From assembly GCF_030936135.1 (NCBI RefSeq), contig NC_082597.1, forward strand, positions 44,585,095-44,649,094: a stretch of 64,000 bases of DNA. Direction: 5' to 3'. Origin of the DNA: Gavia stellata (lineage: Eukaryota > Chordata > Aves > Gaviiformes > Gaviidae). Numbering within the stretch: position 1 is the first letter of the stretch; every line of letters begins with the position of its first letter. The notes beneath the pieces are model-generated. The model searched no databases, had not been told where the DNA came from, and saw nothing but the letters and a program-made list of their open reading frames with translations. Shown here piece by piece: positions 1 through 12,800 of the stretch. The position numbers and the translations under genes are program-made.

Positions 1-2804
1 AAAATGAATCCCCCAGCCATTGCTACACTTGCACTCCAATCCAAGCCAGGGGAATATAAGTGAGGAAGCGTCTGAGGAGGAGTCAGGACTGAGGATACTG
101 CTGTTCACGTTATTAAAACGTGCTTTTAATTTCTCAGACTACAAGCTAAAGCCTGTAATAATGCCACTTGGAAAACAGAAGGCTGAGTGAGCATCTGAGG
201 GTGAAGAGGAATGTTTTCACAGGCGCAGTTAGTAAATACCACTGGCTCCTGCAGACATTCTTCCTTAAATGGAAATTAACATTGCTTTAGGTTAGAAAAA
301 AAATCTTTTGATACAATAGAAGTGATAGGCTAGCTATTAACCTTTTAGCACCTCTGCTAAAACATATAAAAATTAGCAGAAGGCTTTATATACACATTAC
401 TTTTTGTTCAAGTACAATTTTAAACCCTTCCCCTCCCCTGCCACAGGATTCTTGTCTGTAGATTTGGAAGAGTAAGGAATCCAAAAGTCTCTCTAACACT
501 ATAAAAACAAAGTAGAAATAAAAAGTCTCTCTGTGTATCTATGACTAACTGTATGAAGGCACTAAACAATTTAAAGAAAGGAAACTACTCCAGATAGAAT
601 CAGAACTGAACGTTCACCCTAAAGTCAAGCCAAACTTTATTTGGACACTGAAATAACTCTGCATTGCTTTGATTTTATTATTACTTCCTACTTTTTATTT
701 TCACATGCCCCCCTGCAATTGCTTTTTCCAGCCATGAAAACAAGACTGTTCTCCCTCCCCCAAGACTCCTAACAAATTTAACAACATGACAGACAAGGGC
801 TGAGGCTCCACAACAGCTTAAATTAGCCTGTGTCCGTTCAGCCGTACTCCAACGCTCCCTCTTTCCCACTCCTGCCTATGGGCATCTACCAGTCCTCTGC
901 ATCACCTCCCCTGACACTGGCAAGCCACATCAGGGTAATTTACTAGCAGAAAGCTACCTCTACAAAAAGTGAATAGTCTTCCGTATGCCTTGGTCTAGGT
1001 AACTACAGGATCAAAGGAGTGCCAGGGTCAGCACAGGCAAGTCTGGTAAAAGCAAAGATCCAAAGCAGCCTAGACATGGAAAAGGTTAAACTCTCACAAA
1101 ACTAAAACCTCAGCAATTCAAACCAGAGAAATAATGAAGTGTTCATCTAAAAGCACATGCTAATGTGGAACTTTATTAACTATTTTGGGATATAAATAGT
1201 GTCCCTGATAATAGTAAACACCATCCATTTTTAAGGGGAAGCAAACTATTGGTTCAGATTTCAGAGCTCTGACACATGGCCAAGGTGACTTCTTCAACCT
1301 GCAGGTTGTATGGGCTACAGAACAGTTTTCCCCTTGTAACCTGCACGGCTGCTATTACTCTAAGTAGCAACAAGAGGGCTAATACAGAGCTGCAGAGCTC
1401 ATCCATCCAACCACTGGAAGCTTCACCACCATGCCACATGACATGGCATAGCCCCATGGTATGATTCCTAAGGTAAAAAGCCCATCAGGAGTCTGCAGTG
1501 GATTAACATGCTCTTTCTAACAGCTTGGCTCCACACGCAGCTGGGCCATTGTAACTGAAAGAAAACTGCAACATAAGTATAAATGAGCAGGATGGAGAAA
1601 CAAGAAAAGCTGCACTTCTTAAGCTGGCTTTTCCACCACAAACAGTATGAACTCAGAAGTACCTACAGACTGATCAAACAGCCCTGACTCATCTTCTGCT
1701 CATCCTGGAGCCTGCATCGCCCGTTCTTCTGTCCCGGCACAATGTTTACCTGTGCAGGAACTGATCCCGCTGTAAATGAATTCATCAAAACCCAAAAATG
1801 TTATTTTCAGACCTGCCACTTCCCCTATTATAAAAACAGGTGTCCACACACAACAAAAGGGACAGCACAAGGAGAGGAACCACTAGACCTGGCCTAACTC
1901 CTTGTGAAATTTGTATCAAATTACCTCCTCTCTTGGCACAGATACGCAAAAATGTCATTAAAATATGTATACCTGGTATACATAGTGTTCCTCACATTAG
2001 TAACTTCTCCTGCTAACATATGCAAGTAATTTTAGGAAGAAATACCCATTGAAATCAAGACCACAAAGACCATAACATAGCTATTACACTATGCCCTATG
2101 TACTAGGGTTTTAGTAGTCTCTTATTACTGCTTTAAGTAGAATTTTCCACGTTGTTTTAAACAGAACTCCTTTTTCTTAAAACAATTAGAGCTCTAGTCA
2201 CACTTCCATGATTTTTTTAATTGTACTTCTGACATGGATTTGTAATAAGCTAAAAAGAAGGTATTGTTAATTAAGTTGTAGTAGTTTATGCCTGAAATGT
2301 AAGTCCAGCCTAGGATCTTTTCTAGCTGTGAATTTGAAAATGTGAAACAGCTAAGTTAACATTTGGCTATCTTTATTTATAAGTAATAGAGTATCTTATT
2401 AACCGGAGTTGGGATAATAAAAGTCTCTGACTTGCTTCTGTATCTGCTTTTCAATTTATGACTTGTGTTTGAAGACTGTTTTTGAAATACGTAGAGAAGG
2501 AAGACGTAAGTACATCTATGCATTGTCATATCAAACACCCTCAAAGGCTTCCACAGTCATTCACCACTGATACAAAATGCTGCAAGAAAGGATTTCTCCC
2601 GAAAGTCCAGTTAACATTATAAACAACTTACTGGGTCAGTGATAGCAAAAAAATCACCTTGCAAATAGAATGCAGACTGATTCACTTATGCATCTCATTG
2701 AACCTAAAAAGATATTGTTGCAAACCCAACAAATACATCACACAAAAAAACCCAAAACCAAACAAAAAGCCACACACAAAAAAAGGGCATAGAGCAGTCT
2801 GCGT
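1..2804 (-). other. PAWR large intron, distal part, no gene seen
   Basis: AT-rich sequence with stop codons in all frames beyond short chance open frames. I looked for the later PAWR exons (the acidic DEYEDDE segment and the C-terminal zipper) on the minus strand and saw no match. No clear mobile element. Confidence 0.6.
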
Positions 2805-2960
2805 AGAAAAGCAATCTTCATCACTGGAGATCTTAAAGAACACATCAATGTCAGATAAATATCAGGGATAACACAGGTACAAGGATCCTGTTGGGACAAG
2901 ATGACGAACTAGATGATTCTTGAAGGTCCCCTGCAGCCTTATTTTCTAGAATTTTATAAC
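2805..2960 (+). mobile_element. Degraded CR1 LINE 3' end
   Basis: Contains a worn version of the CR1 tail: a segment like GACGAACTAGATGATTCTTG then GAAGGTCCCCTGCAGCC and TTCTAGAATTTTATA, which aligns by eye with the usual 'gatgatctt..aggtcccttccaacc..ttctatgat' ending. Old and short. Confidence 0.5.
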
Positions 2961-5900
2961 AGTAAACTCTTTGCAGGAAAAGTTGCAATGGCAACACATA
3001 TAACAAATAAAGATAACAAATTGTACCAAGAACATATTTCTCCCCACCAACCTTTGTGCATACATCCCACATAAATCAACTGCAGTTGCACAGCAAACTG
3101 GAAGAAGCAAGCATAAGAAGCAGGGCCATTCTGCTGTCACATCATCCAGCATGTATGGGACTGCAGCACTCTGGCTCTTCATCAGAAGATATGGGCATAT
3201 GCATCAAGAACTTCCTAAGCAGAATATTGCTCTAATCTGGGAAGGTAACAGTATTAAAAAAGTAAGAAAAAGTTTGTTCTACATCTCTCAAACACGTTCC
3301 CACTCATCCCTGCCAAGAAAGGATGCTGGGATGGTTGGAGTGTTACCCTGAACGAGGACAACTGCTCTTATGTCATTTTGATGTAGAGACTTCTTTTACT
3401 TAAAAGCACAGAATATCAGTTCTGAAATTATGTTTTTCCCCTCTTGACCTTATCCAATTGTCTGCACCATAGTATTAGCTTCAATTACTACTAGTCTATT
3501 TTATCTACTGAAGACACTGTGATCCATTTTCCCTGCTTGTTTAGTCAAAATTTACTACCTTTCTTACAACCTCTGCCTTCCTATTAACACAAGCTACTCA
3601 CAAGACAACTACAATAGACTTCTGTGATGAAGGTCTCAAAGATCCAGTTAAAATCCTAGGAAGAAAAGATCTGCTAAATTACACTGCCTGTTCTTTAGTC
3701 AAGAATTAAATAAAATAGATTTCCCACTAATTTACCTGGAACTGACATCTATCCAGCTAGCATCTGCTGATCTAGATTTATGCTCCTGGATTTGCTTTTT
3801 TAATTATAATCATAATTTTATACTCAAATTCTCTGCAAACTTCTCCAGTATTCCAAGGTTTCTTAGAAATCAGTATTACTGCACCAGGAACTACTTTGGC
3901 CAACTGCTTTGAGTGCAAGTTGTCTGGACATGCTTTTTTCCAAATGTTTATCCTCGCTGAAGATGAACTAACTCCCTGGAAAATTCTATTTTGATATGAA
4001 TACTTACTGCTGTTTCCACCAGACAGAAAACAGAAACATTTCTTGAACATGTACTCCTAATGGCAATCACTTGTCAATGTAGCATAATAATACCAATCTA
4101 ACCAGAAAAACAAAGAACATTACCTAGATTATGATCACATAACTGAGGAAAAAATTCACATTTAAGTGAGACTGGATCCTCCAAATGAAATGTAGCACTT
4201 GGCCATGGCCATGGTACCAGACCTCTGAACTGAAAGGATTCATTTAAAGCACCCAAACCGACTGTTTGAAACAAACCCCTTATTTTGCACTGCAAGGAGC
4301 TAACAGCACACCCACTATCAGTAACTCGACCTTAAGTGAGAAAGGCAAGCACGAGGCGCAAAAACCAGTACTAACAACACCATCATCGCTGACGGCTGAC
4401 CATAAGCCCAAGTCTAAAGCAGTCAGTGCCTTGCGGATCTCTCTGGCAGATGAACGCAGCCTCTACTGGAAGCAGGACAGGTCCAACCCAATCTGTAGTG
4501 GTCACAGTTCTCAGTAACAGATGCTGCTGTGCACTTCCAGAGGAAAGATCTGAAAGCCACTGGTTGAACCATCTGTGTGTGCAGCCAAGTGTTGGAAACT
4601 TTGGGCATTTATCTGACTGCACTGGTTTTGCTTCATTACTTATTTATAATCTTTTTAAAAAAGAGACAATAATTGCAATTCTTTTTGTTTTCTTTTTAAT
4701 CAATCCAACAGTTTGTTTTATTGATTACACTCCTACAGTGCTTTAATTTGTGGTTTTCTTCAAATGCCACCCTGCACTAAGCTGCACTACTGGCAAAGCT
4801 AACCATATTGAGCTTTTAGTTATTCAACAGCAAAGACTAAACATTTACCTCTATTTGCCACAAAGCACATGCACTATTATAGTCTATTCTTAAAGACAAA
4901 ATTTTAATTCAAGTATTTGTAAAGAACACCTATTTTGAAAAACAGCTTTCAATTGCTCTGTGAAACCCTTTGGCGAGGATATTGTGCATTCCTAGGAGGA
5001 TTTAAATTAGTCTGCTGCAGAACAAAACCTGAGTTACGGATAGTAACTTGGATACAGTCACACACACACACACACAAAAGAGAACATTCTCATTCTTCCT
5101 GATCTCTTTCCTTGAAAAACACAACCATCAACATGCAAAGTCCGTTTTAATATGATAATGTGAGGGGTTTTTTGCTAAGTGAAAAATACTTATTGCAATA
5201 CTGTTTCTAAACCAAATTAAACCTGTTTGTACTTCTCAAAGCTACTACGGAATCTAACTTTGTAAAATCCTGCAATATTTGAAGTTGAAGCTGCTAGTTT
5301 TAAACTGACATGTGAAAAGATAATTTTACATTAAAGACTGGAATTATGCATCTCTATTTCAAATGCAAGTCCCAATTTTTAATAGGATTTGAGAAATGCG
5401 TGTCTTAAAATAATTTCTTATTTGTTCATTCCAATCTGATTTTTCCCCTCAGCCTATCAGTAGGTCATCCGAATAAAAACGGACCTTAACATAAAAAAGA
5501 AACTTAAAACAGTCTCATTAAATCAAATCTTCTCAACATTCAGTTCCTGTCTTCTAGGGAATCTTCATATACATGATAATTAGTTTCCTGAAACGCTAAG
5601 GCTTAAATGTCATTTCTTTATGTTGTAAATTCTCATTATTCATAGTAAATAAATTAGTGATACGCTTTTATTGCTTAAAACAATGAAGAAGCTTGAAGTA
5701 ATTGTACAACTGGCAAAAATTAGGAGTTCCCAAAAAAGGAAGTAAAACTTCATTCTTCACATTCCAGGAGACTTAAAAAGGGCTCCATTAACACTAACGG
5801 GGAAAGGGCCAGTGACCTAGAGCTTTACTCGTGGTCCGAAACTATTAATGAAGTCTGAAGACTAAAGAGTAATGGGTATTCAAAATCCAACTCCTGTGAT

Positions 5901-6404
5901 GTGGCAGGAGAATGAATAAGCTGCACTCTAATTTACTCTGACGTGCAGCACATCATGGCTAAAGAAGCAGTATGTTAAAACAGACCATCTTTCAGGAGTC
6001 ACATTCTTGGGAAATGGCTGATTCCTGGGGATTCTCACACGACCTTTAGTTTAATAGCGAAATAGTTTAAAAAAAATCAAATAACTTTTCTTACACACAA
6101 GTCATAAAGAAAGAGAAAGAGTTGGGGAGTAAAACATCTTATTTAGCCTTATTTGAGAAGGAGACCATAAAATCAAATTGATTTTATGACTACTCTAACA
6201 TTATTATTGAACACTATTGAGCCGCAATTTTTACATTATGGATGTCACATTTATTCACTACTGGAAGACAGATACAACCTGAGTATGCCCCTTGAGAAAC
6301 TCCCTCAAACTGTCAAAGAAAAAGACTTTTAGGCATCTCAATAGCCAGCTCTTGTTCTGTAGCAAACGCTTTAGTGATAAAAATAAAAATAGAACATTGA
6401 CAAG
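2961..6404 (-). other. PAWR intron segment, no gene seen
   Basis: AT-rich, non-coding. The only tandem repeat of note is a (CA)9 run at 5,059-5,076. Open frames here, such as the one on the minus strand at 3,778-4,050, resemble no family I know and lack exon borders. Confidence 0.6.
5059..5076. repeat. (CA)9 microsatellite
   Basis: Nine perfect CA dinucleotides inside the PAWR intron. Confidence 0.95.
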
Positions 6405-6925
6405 TATTATACACACAATACTGTGTTCAGTTTTGGGCCCCTCACTACAAGAAAGACATTGAGGTGCTGGAGCATGTACCGAGAAGGGTGACAAAGCTGG
6501 TGAAGGGTCTGGAGCACAAGTCTTATGAGGAGCGGCTGAGGGAGCTGGGGTTGTTCAGTCTGGAGAAGAAGAGGAGGTTCAGGGGAGACCTTATCACTCT
6601 CTACAACTACCTGAAAGGAGGTTGTAGAGAGGTGGGTGTCGGTCTCTTCTCCCAAGTGACAGGTGATAGGACAAGAGGAAATGGCCTCAAGTTGCGTCAG
6701 GGGAAGTTTAGACTGGGTATTAGGAAAAACGTCTTCACTGAAAGGCTTGTCAGACATTGGAACAGGCTGCCCAGGGAGGTGGTTGAATCACCATTCCTGG
6801 AGGTATTTAAAAGACGTGTGGATGTGGCACTTAGGGACATGGGACATGGCAGTGCTAGGTTAATGGTTGGACTTGATGATCTTAAAGATCTTTTCCAACC
6901 TGAAAGATTCTATGATGAGGATGAC
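6405..6925 (+). mobile_element. CR1 LINE, 5'-truncated, 3' end intact
   Basis: CR1 is a non-LTR retrotransposon whose copies are usually 5'-truncated. This one starts near the string CTGTGTTCAGTTTTGGGCCC and ends with GATGATCTTAAAGATCTTTT, CCAACCT and TTCTATGATGAGG, the CR1 3' terminus. The plus-strand frame from 6,464 encodes the C-terminal end of CR1 ORF2 with typical blocks: [47 protein letters not shown] and [16 protein letters not shown]. The frame stays open for 169 codons to 6,973, running past the usual CR1 stop into flanking DNA, so this copy is relatively young. No reverse-transcriptase core is present, so it cannot move on its own. Confidence 0.96.
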
Positions 6926-8224
6926 AAAATTACTTTGTACTTTCCCCAAATTGCTTTTGGGCTCCACAACTAGATCGAGCACTTTATTCATGAACAAGCC
7001 ATCCCACACCACTCCGATTTAAAAAGCAAGCGCAGATTTCATTTCTGTATTGTCCAAGTATAAGTTTATTATCAGCATGACTAAAGAGTCAAATGAAAAA
7101 TCAAAGGCTGGACCTTATTTTCAACTCAGAAAGAGAGAAGAACTTCGCCACCAGAAAGTACATATTTGAGGATTCATATTGTCCGTTATGGGAAGCTAAT
7201 AAAAAAATTCTTTGGACACACGATTTACAATTTGGCTTTCTGAAAGGAAACCAAGGAAATAAAACACCATTTTTGAAAACACCAAGCTAAGTGACGCTTC
7301 ACAAACAGTAGCATTATTCAACTTCCAGAACCATCCTGTAGAAAAACCCCACTATGCAGATCATTCTATCTCTAAACTTTTCTTAAAACTTTTAAGAAAG
7401 AACAAATATTCTTCTTAAAACAGTGGAGTAAGTATTTTTTCTTATCAGCACAAAGGCAACAAATAACTTTTTTCAAAACAAACACTATTAGAGCGATTAA
7501 GATACCGAGATGGACTTGAAAAGTTAGTAGTCAGAATAAACATTTAATGTTGTTTTCACATTCAAATTTAAATCTCAACTATCTGTAACTGGAGAACAGA
7601 TATATTTGTATGTGCATTCCATAATTCACCAAGATTATGAGTCTTCTAGATGGCTGCTGCAAGCAATAGCAGAATTCTTTAAAATACTAGAAATATGTGA
7701 ATACATATCTATCCAAATAAACACTGACTATTTTTGTTACTAGAAATACTTTTGGTTCTGTTAGCAATTAAAATGCTTCAGTTTAAAGAATGAGGAACAA
7801 CCTAAAAAAATATTTCCTACTTAGAATTACTGTATTGAACATATCCTTTCTGGATCCATCTTGATTCCATTGTTGAAAGAACAGTTGAATTAAGCTCCCT
7901 AGGCCCCTGAAACATCTGGAAAGAAAAGGATCTGAGAAAAACATAAACTTTAACTAGCTTCTGAGAAAGAATTATCTGTGTCTCAATGTAATTTTCTTTT
8001 TGCCTAAAAAAAACCCCAAACCACACTCTCACTGATATGCTTCTGATGACCGGTACCTCCAGCAAGGAGAACCAACAAAGAGAAACTTTTCTCAGATGTG
8101 CTTCTGCTCACTGACAACAAGGGCAAGGAGAACCAACAAAAATAATAAATAATGCTTTATCTCCCCTTAGTTGTATTAAAACATGATTAAAGTACAAAAT
8201 CGGAGTAATTTCTGAAATGAAGGA
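6926..8224 (-). other. PAWR intron segment, no gene seen
   Basis: AT-rich, non-coding, with only short chance frames and no recognised repeats. Confidence 0.55.
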
Positions 8225-8600
8225 ACCAAGTGAACAGGAGGAAAAGAAACTAGAGAGGGTCTATAGAGCAAGAGCACATGACAAAGAAGGGCTTGTTTAG
8301 TCTGCTGAAGAGGAAGCCAAGGAACAATTTAATAGCAACCTAGAACTATTTGAAGGCTAGTTACAAAGAGCCAGGCTCCTCTCAGAAGCAGCAGATGATA
8401 CACCAAAGGGTACAAAATGCATCAACTGGACACTAGGAACAACATCTCAGTGAGAGGGGCAGTACGGCATTGGGTCAGGCTGCTCAGAGAGACAGTGGCA
8501 CCATCCTTAGAGGTTTTCAAACATCAGCAAGACAAAGCCATGGCTGACCTGATCCAGGGCTGCTGAAAGTAATGCTCTGAGATTTCCAAAGGCCCCCTTC
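8225..8600 (+). mobile_element. Old, heavily mutated CR1 LINE 3' region
   Basis: Traces of the same CR1 region as at 6.4 kb but far more diverged: GGGCTTGTTTAGTCTGCTGA (the FSLEK block), GGCATTGGGTCAGGCTGCTC (the HWNRLP block), then GGCACCATCCTTAGAGGTTT and CTGATCCAGGGCTGCTGA. Several indels break the frame. It represents an older CR1 subfamily. Confidence 0.8.
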
Positions 8601-9149
8601 AATCAACATTTCTATCCATTTACAGGTGAGGTTGTCTGATTTCTTTTTTGTGCCCTGTTGCCCACTTCCCCCCAAACTGGAAATCTCAGGGTCCACTTGG
8701 CTTTTATTTTTCTTACATTTGGGCAGCAGCTGAGATTAATACTTACCTCCTAGGATGATTCAGGCAAAATGTTCTGTGATTTAAAGCTCTGTGCAAAGAA
8801 GGATCCGGGCACAAATCCACAGATGCATCCAAAAAGACATGCAGAAGCAAACAATGGACAAAAAAAATCCAAGCAAACAAGTAATCAGATGCATTTGTTA
8901 AGAAGAATGTGTAGAAAAGTTCTCCAAAAATATGCAAAGGAAAAGCTTTTAAAAGCCAAAGTTTCTGGTTTTGAAACAGCCAACTGATACGCTATTATTC
9001 ATTCAGAGAATGGAGAAAGATGGACTGTTTAAAATGCATACACTTTATCTGAATAGATGTATACTTCTTCCTGTAACATTTGCTTAATAAGTAACCCACC
9101 CCCAAAAGATGAGCTGCCCTAACCAAATGTTTCCTTACTGCTTTACTGT

Positions 9150-9800
9150 TCCAACTCTTACTCAGCTGATGAGTGAGCCAACTAGGGAAGGCGCCCCACT
9201 GGACCTGTTGTTTGTGAACGGACAAGGCCTTGTGGGGGATGCGACAGTGGGAGGCCGTCTTGGGCACAGCGATCATGAAATGACAGAGTTTTCGATTATC
9301 AGAGAAGTAAGGAGGGGGGTCAGCAGAACTGCTACCCTGGACTTCCAGAGGGCTGACTTTGGCCTGTTTAGGAGCCTGGTGGACAGAGTCCCTTGGGAGG
9401 CAGTCCTGAAGGGCAAAGGAGTCCAATAAGGCTGGACACTCTTCAAGAAGGAAGTCTTAAAGGTGCAGGAGCAGGCCATCCTCATGTGCCGAAAGACAAG
9501 CCAGCGGGGAAGAAGACCAGCCTGATGAACAGAGAGCTTTGGATGCAACTCAGGAAAAAGGAGAGAGTTTATAACCTTTGGAAGAAGGGGCTGGCAACTC
9601 AGGAAGACTACAAGGATGTTGTGAGGTTTTGCAGGGAGAAAATTAGAAGGGCCAAAGCCCACCATCCCTGGAGGTATTTAAAAGACATGTAGATATGTCA
9701 CCTAGGGACATGGTTTAGTGGTGGGCTTAGCAGGGTTAGGTTTACGGTTGGAACTGATGATCTTAAAGGTCTTTTCCAACCTAAATGATTCTATGATTCT
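9150..9800 (+). mobile_element. CR1 LINE with the reverse-transcriptase part deleted
   Basis: The left part (to about 9,654) encodes the C-terminal portion of the CR1 ORF2 endonuclease and the following linker: PLDLLFVNGQGLVGDATVGG, then LGHSDHEMTEFSI with the SDH motif of AP-type endonucleases, then in a shifted frame LWMQLRKKERVYNLWKKGL and REKIRRAKA. At about 9,654-9,670 the sequence jumps directly to the 3' end (CACCATCCCTGGAGGTATTT), which then runs to the CR1 terminus CCTAAATGATTCTATGATTC. The whole reverse-transcriptase domain is therefore missing by internal deletion. At least one frameshift lies near 9,430. Confidence 0.93.
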
Positions 9801-9808
9801 ACTGGCTA

Positions 9809-9835
9809 CATACATATATATACACATATATATAC
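9809..9835. repeat. AT/CA-rich dinucleotide repeat after the CR1 end
   Basis: Imperfect TA/CA run immediately downstream of the CR1 3' terminus, typical of a repeat grown from a LINE tail. Confidence 0.8.
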
Positions 9836-12800
9836 AGTCAAGTCACAAGTCGTATCACACACCACATGACAAAGACTGTATATTGAGCAGGGAGTTCTGA
9901 ATGCACCAAATCCAATGAAGATCAGGTTCCAACGGATTTGTGATGTGTTGGTTCAATTCAATCAATTCAAAGTTGACAAACTCAGAAATCTCTCTCCTTT
10001 GCATGAATTATTTTCTGATGTTTTTTGGCAATGCTTTCACTTACATTACATTTCCTTCTGTTGCATATTAATTGGCTCTCTTCTTTTCTTGGCTTTCCAT
10101 TATGGAATTTATAAGAGGTTTATTACTACTGAGAGTGGCAACTTTCTCAGATTTAAGGAAAAGAAGAAATGGGACACATGGGTTAAAAGCTGTAGAGGAA
10201 AAACAACCATAAAAGATTACTTTTACCACTACTTTCCCAATAAAGAAAGAAGTCATCAACCCATATACCTGGCAACCCTGTTCATCTTCTGAAGATAAAA
10301 GACAATATGCATGCTTTTCACGTAGATACTCTACAAATCCCGTTCCTTGCATACTGCTGCATGATCTTAGTGAGAAGCCAAGGGACACCTGGGTGCAGCC
10401 TTTAACTATTCGTTTTGCATGGCACTGAAACAAATCCAATGAAGGCCATCTGAAAAGGTATACTGGATGTACAAGTCCAATTGCCTCTCCAGTACACATG
10501 AATAAGACATAGTTCCGTAATTGAACAACCTACAGTAATAATGATTTCACACCCATTTTTCCCCCTGATTTTGAAAGGCTGCTTTCCTAGGTTCCTGTGC
10601 AGGACTTCTGAGGAAAGGTGATACAAATAAAGATAATACAAGTATGTATTCTACAGTATTTCATAAACTAGATTTGGATTTGTCTACAAAACACATTGTT
10701 TATTGAAGTCCAAAAGATACCTACCACCATTAAACTAACTTACTTTTCACAATGATTTGGTGTACAACAAGGCACATTAGGCCAACTGTATTTTCATTAT
10801 AAAGTAACTTCTCAAGATTACTTTCCCAAATGTCCCACTTATACAAGAAAGGACTGTTGATGAAAACAAATAAACCTGCAGTCAATAACTACAGTTAGGG
10901 TGTACTGACAAAGGTAGATCTATGCCAGAAATTAACTGATAGTAAATATTTTATCGAAATTAGGAACCAATGACAAAAATAATGAAAATCTTTTGCCAAG
11001 TCACAGCAGCATAAAATAAAATTGATAACACCTGTCTTGGGAATTAAGGCTGCCTTCAAATTAAGCTCAAGTAAAAAAGCACACAGCTCAGTGTATTTTA
11101 ATTTTATTCGGTTCTCAAAACAAACTGCACTTAACCTTCCTAGCAGACATTAACATCTGGAAGTGACGTGCCTGTTTCTGTTACAATACTCTACCAGCAA
11201 GTACACCACAGGGATTTCCAGTGTGTAAGCTTCACAACACCTTTCCCCCTCACTATTTACTATCAAGGGATGACTATCAAGGGACTTTTTATGGGGACTA
11301 ACCAGGCAGCTACCAAATGTCTGAAATGGGTAAGCAGCCAATGACAATTCTTTCTGCCTCATTACAGGCACATTTTAGCATGAACTAAAGCTTAAAAAAA
11401 AAAAAAAAGTCTCTGCTTTGCTTTGTAGTTCTCCTTCCAAATACTTTAAAACAGCTGAGTAGGAATTGTTCCTTCTTGTTATCTTTTGTCCAGGTTTTGG
11501 TGCTGTTGCTGATGACATACCATCAACATAAGTCACTCCAACAGAGAAGCAAATTTAAATATAACATGACTGTGTGAACTGAATTCCTGACAAATTCTTG
11601 TTGGATCAGTTGATGGCAGCAGTAGACATCTAGCCATATTTCAGCAAGAACAGACTCAGCCATAGCGCTATCTTCAAGTCCAATATACCCTAAGAATCAA
11701 CGGATTCAATCCAACTGCTGTGTATAAAACATTCTGACCAACAGATGAAATATTTAGAGGACGGGATTATGTTCTAAACAATAAAAAGAGCCTTCTGAAG
11801 ATAAATGGCTTTTTATAAAGCTCTTAGAAATAAATCCACCTTTCAAGGACGGTTCCATCTTTTGAAGAGCATTGGTCTTGAAAGTAAAAAGCACTCATCT
11901 ACAAACTCATTAAAATTATATGCAGCAAATGCATTTAAGCAGAAAATAAGCGCATTCTTGAAAAGCTTCCCAATTGTTAAAAAACCCCAAACTAAACATC
12001 TACGATTACACTTCCACCTATTTATATTGTAGACTTTCAAAGGTGTTAAAACATTTCAGCAAAAAAAAACCAACAAAAAACTAACAGCAGCAAATGTTTA
12101 TTTTGTTCAAAACCAAACCATTTTGCAACTAATAAACTGATTATTAATTTAAAACCAAAATCCACACACAATTTTTTATCCCAACACTACCACTTATGCA
12201 ATGCCTTGTAGCACACTGTCTGTTCTAGGTGAAATACATTTAAATATCTCCAGAATATCCCCCTCCCTCTTGCCACACTCCCTTCTCCCTCTCCTCACAT
12301 TTTCAACTAATACTTTGACATTACTGGCCTCACTAAACTCAATCCTGCAAATTCCTGACATTCATGTCTTCTTAATCTGAAACTTGAGGAGATGGTTAAC
12401 ATTTGACCTTTGCTCTACCTCAGACATACCTGGAGACAAAAAAAAAGTCCAAGGCATGCACTATGCATTCACAGTCTGAAAAGATCTTTTATTTTTAAGT
12501 TCCCAGCACACAGTCTTCAAAAAAACAAACCCATTAAAACTTCAAAAGGTAATTTAATAAAAATTCCCCTACAAGCATAGTTTTGCATAAACATTACAAA
12601 GTCATACTAAAAATGAAGAACTAAAGCAATAAGTAAGAAATAAATCCCTAGAAGTATACACCCAAAAGTCATGGTGAATTCAAGAATTAAATGGTTACCA
12701 CACTAATGAAAACAGTCAGTCTCATTTAATTAAATGGGATACTATGGCAGAGTATGAACAACAATAAATCAACCATTGATTACAGAAGTAGACACGGTAC

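Noticed and set aside
9915..10292. A 125-codon plus-strand frame in the PAWR intron
   Set aside because: AT-rich, Phe/Tyr/Lys-rich chance translation with no family resemblance and no supporting exon structure.
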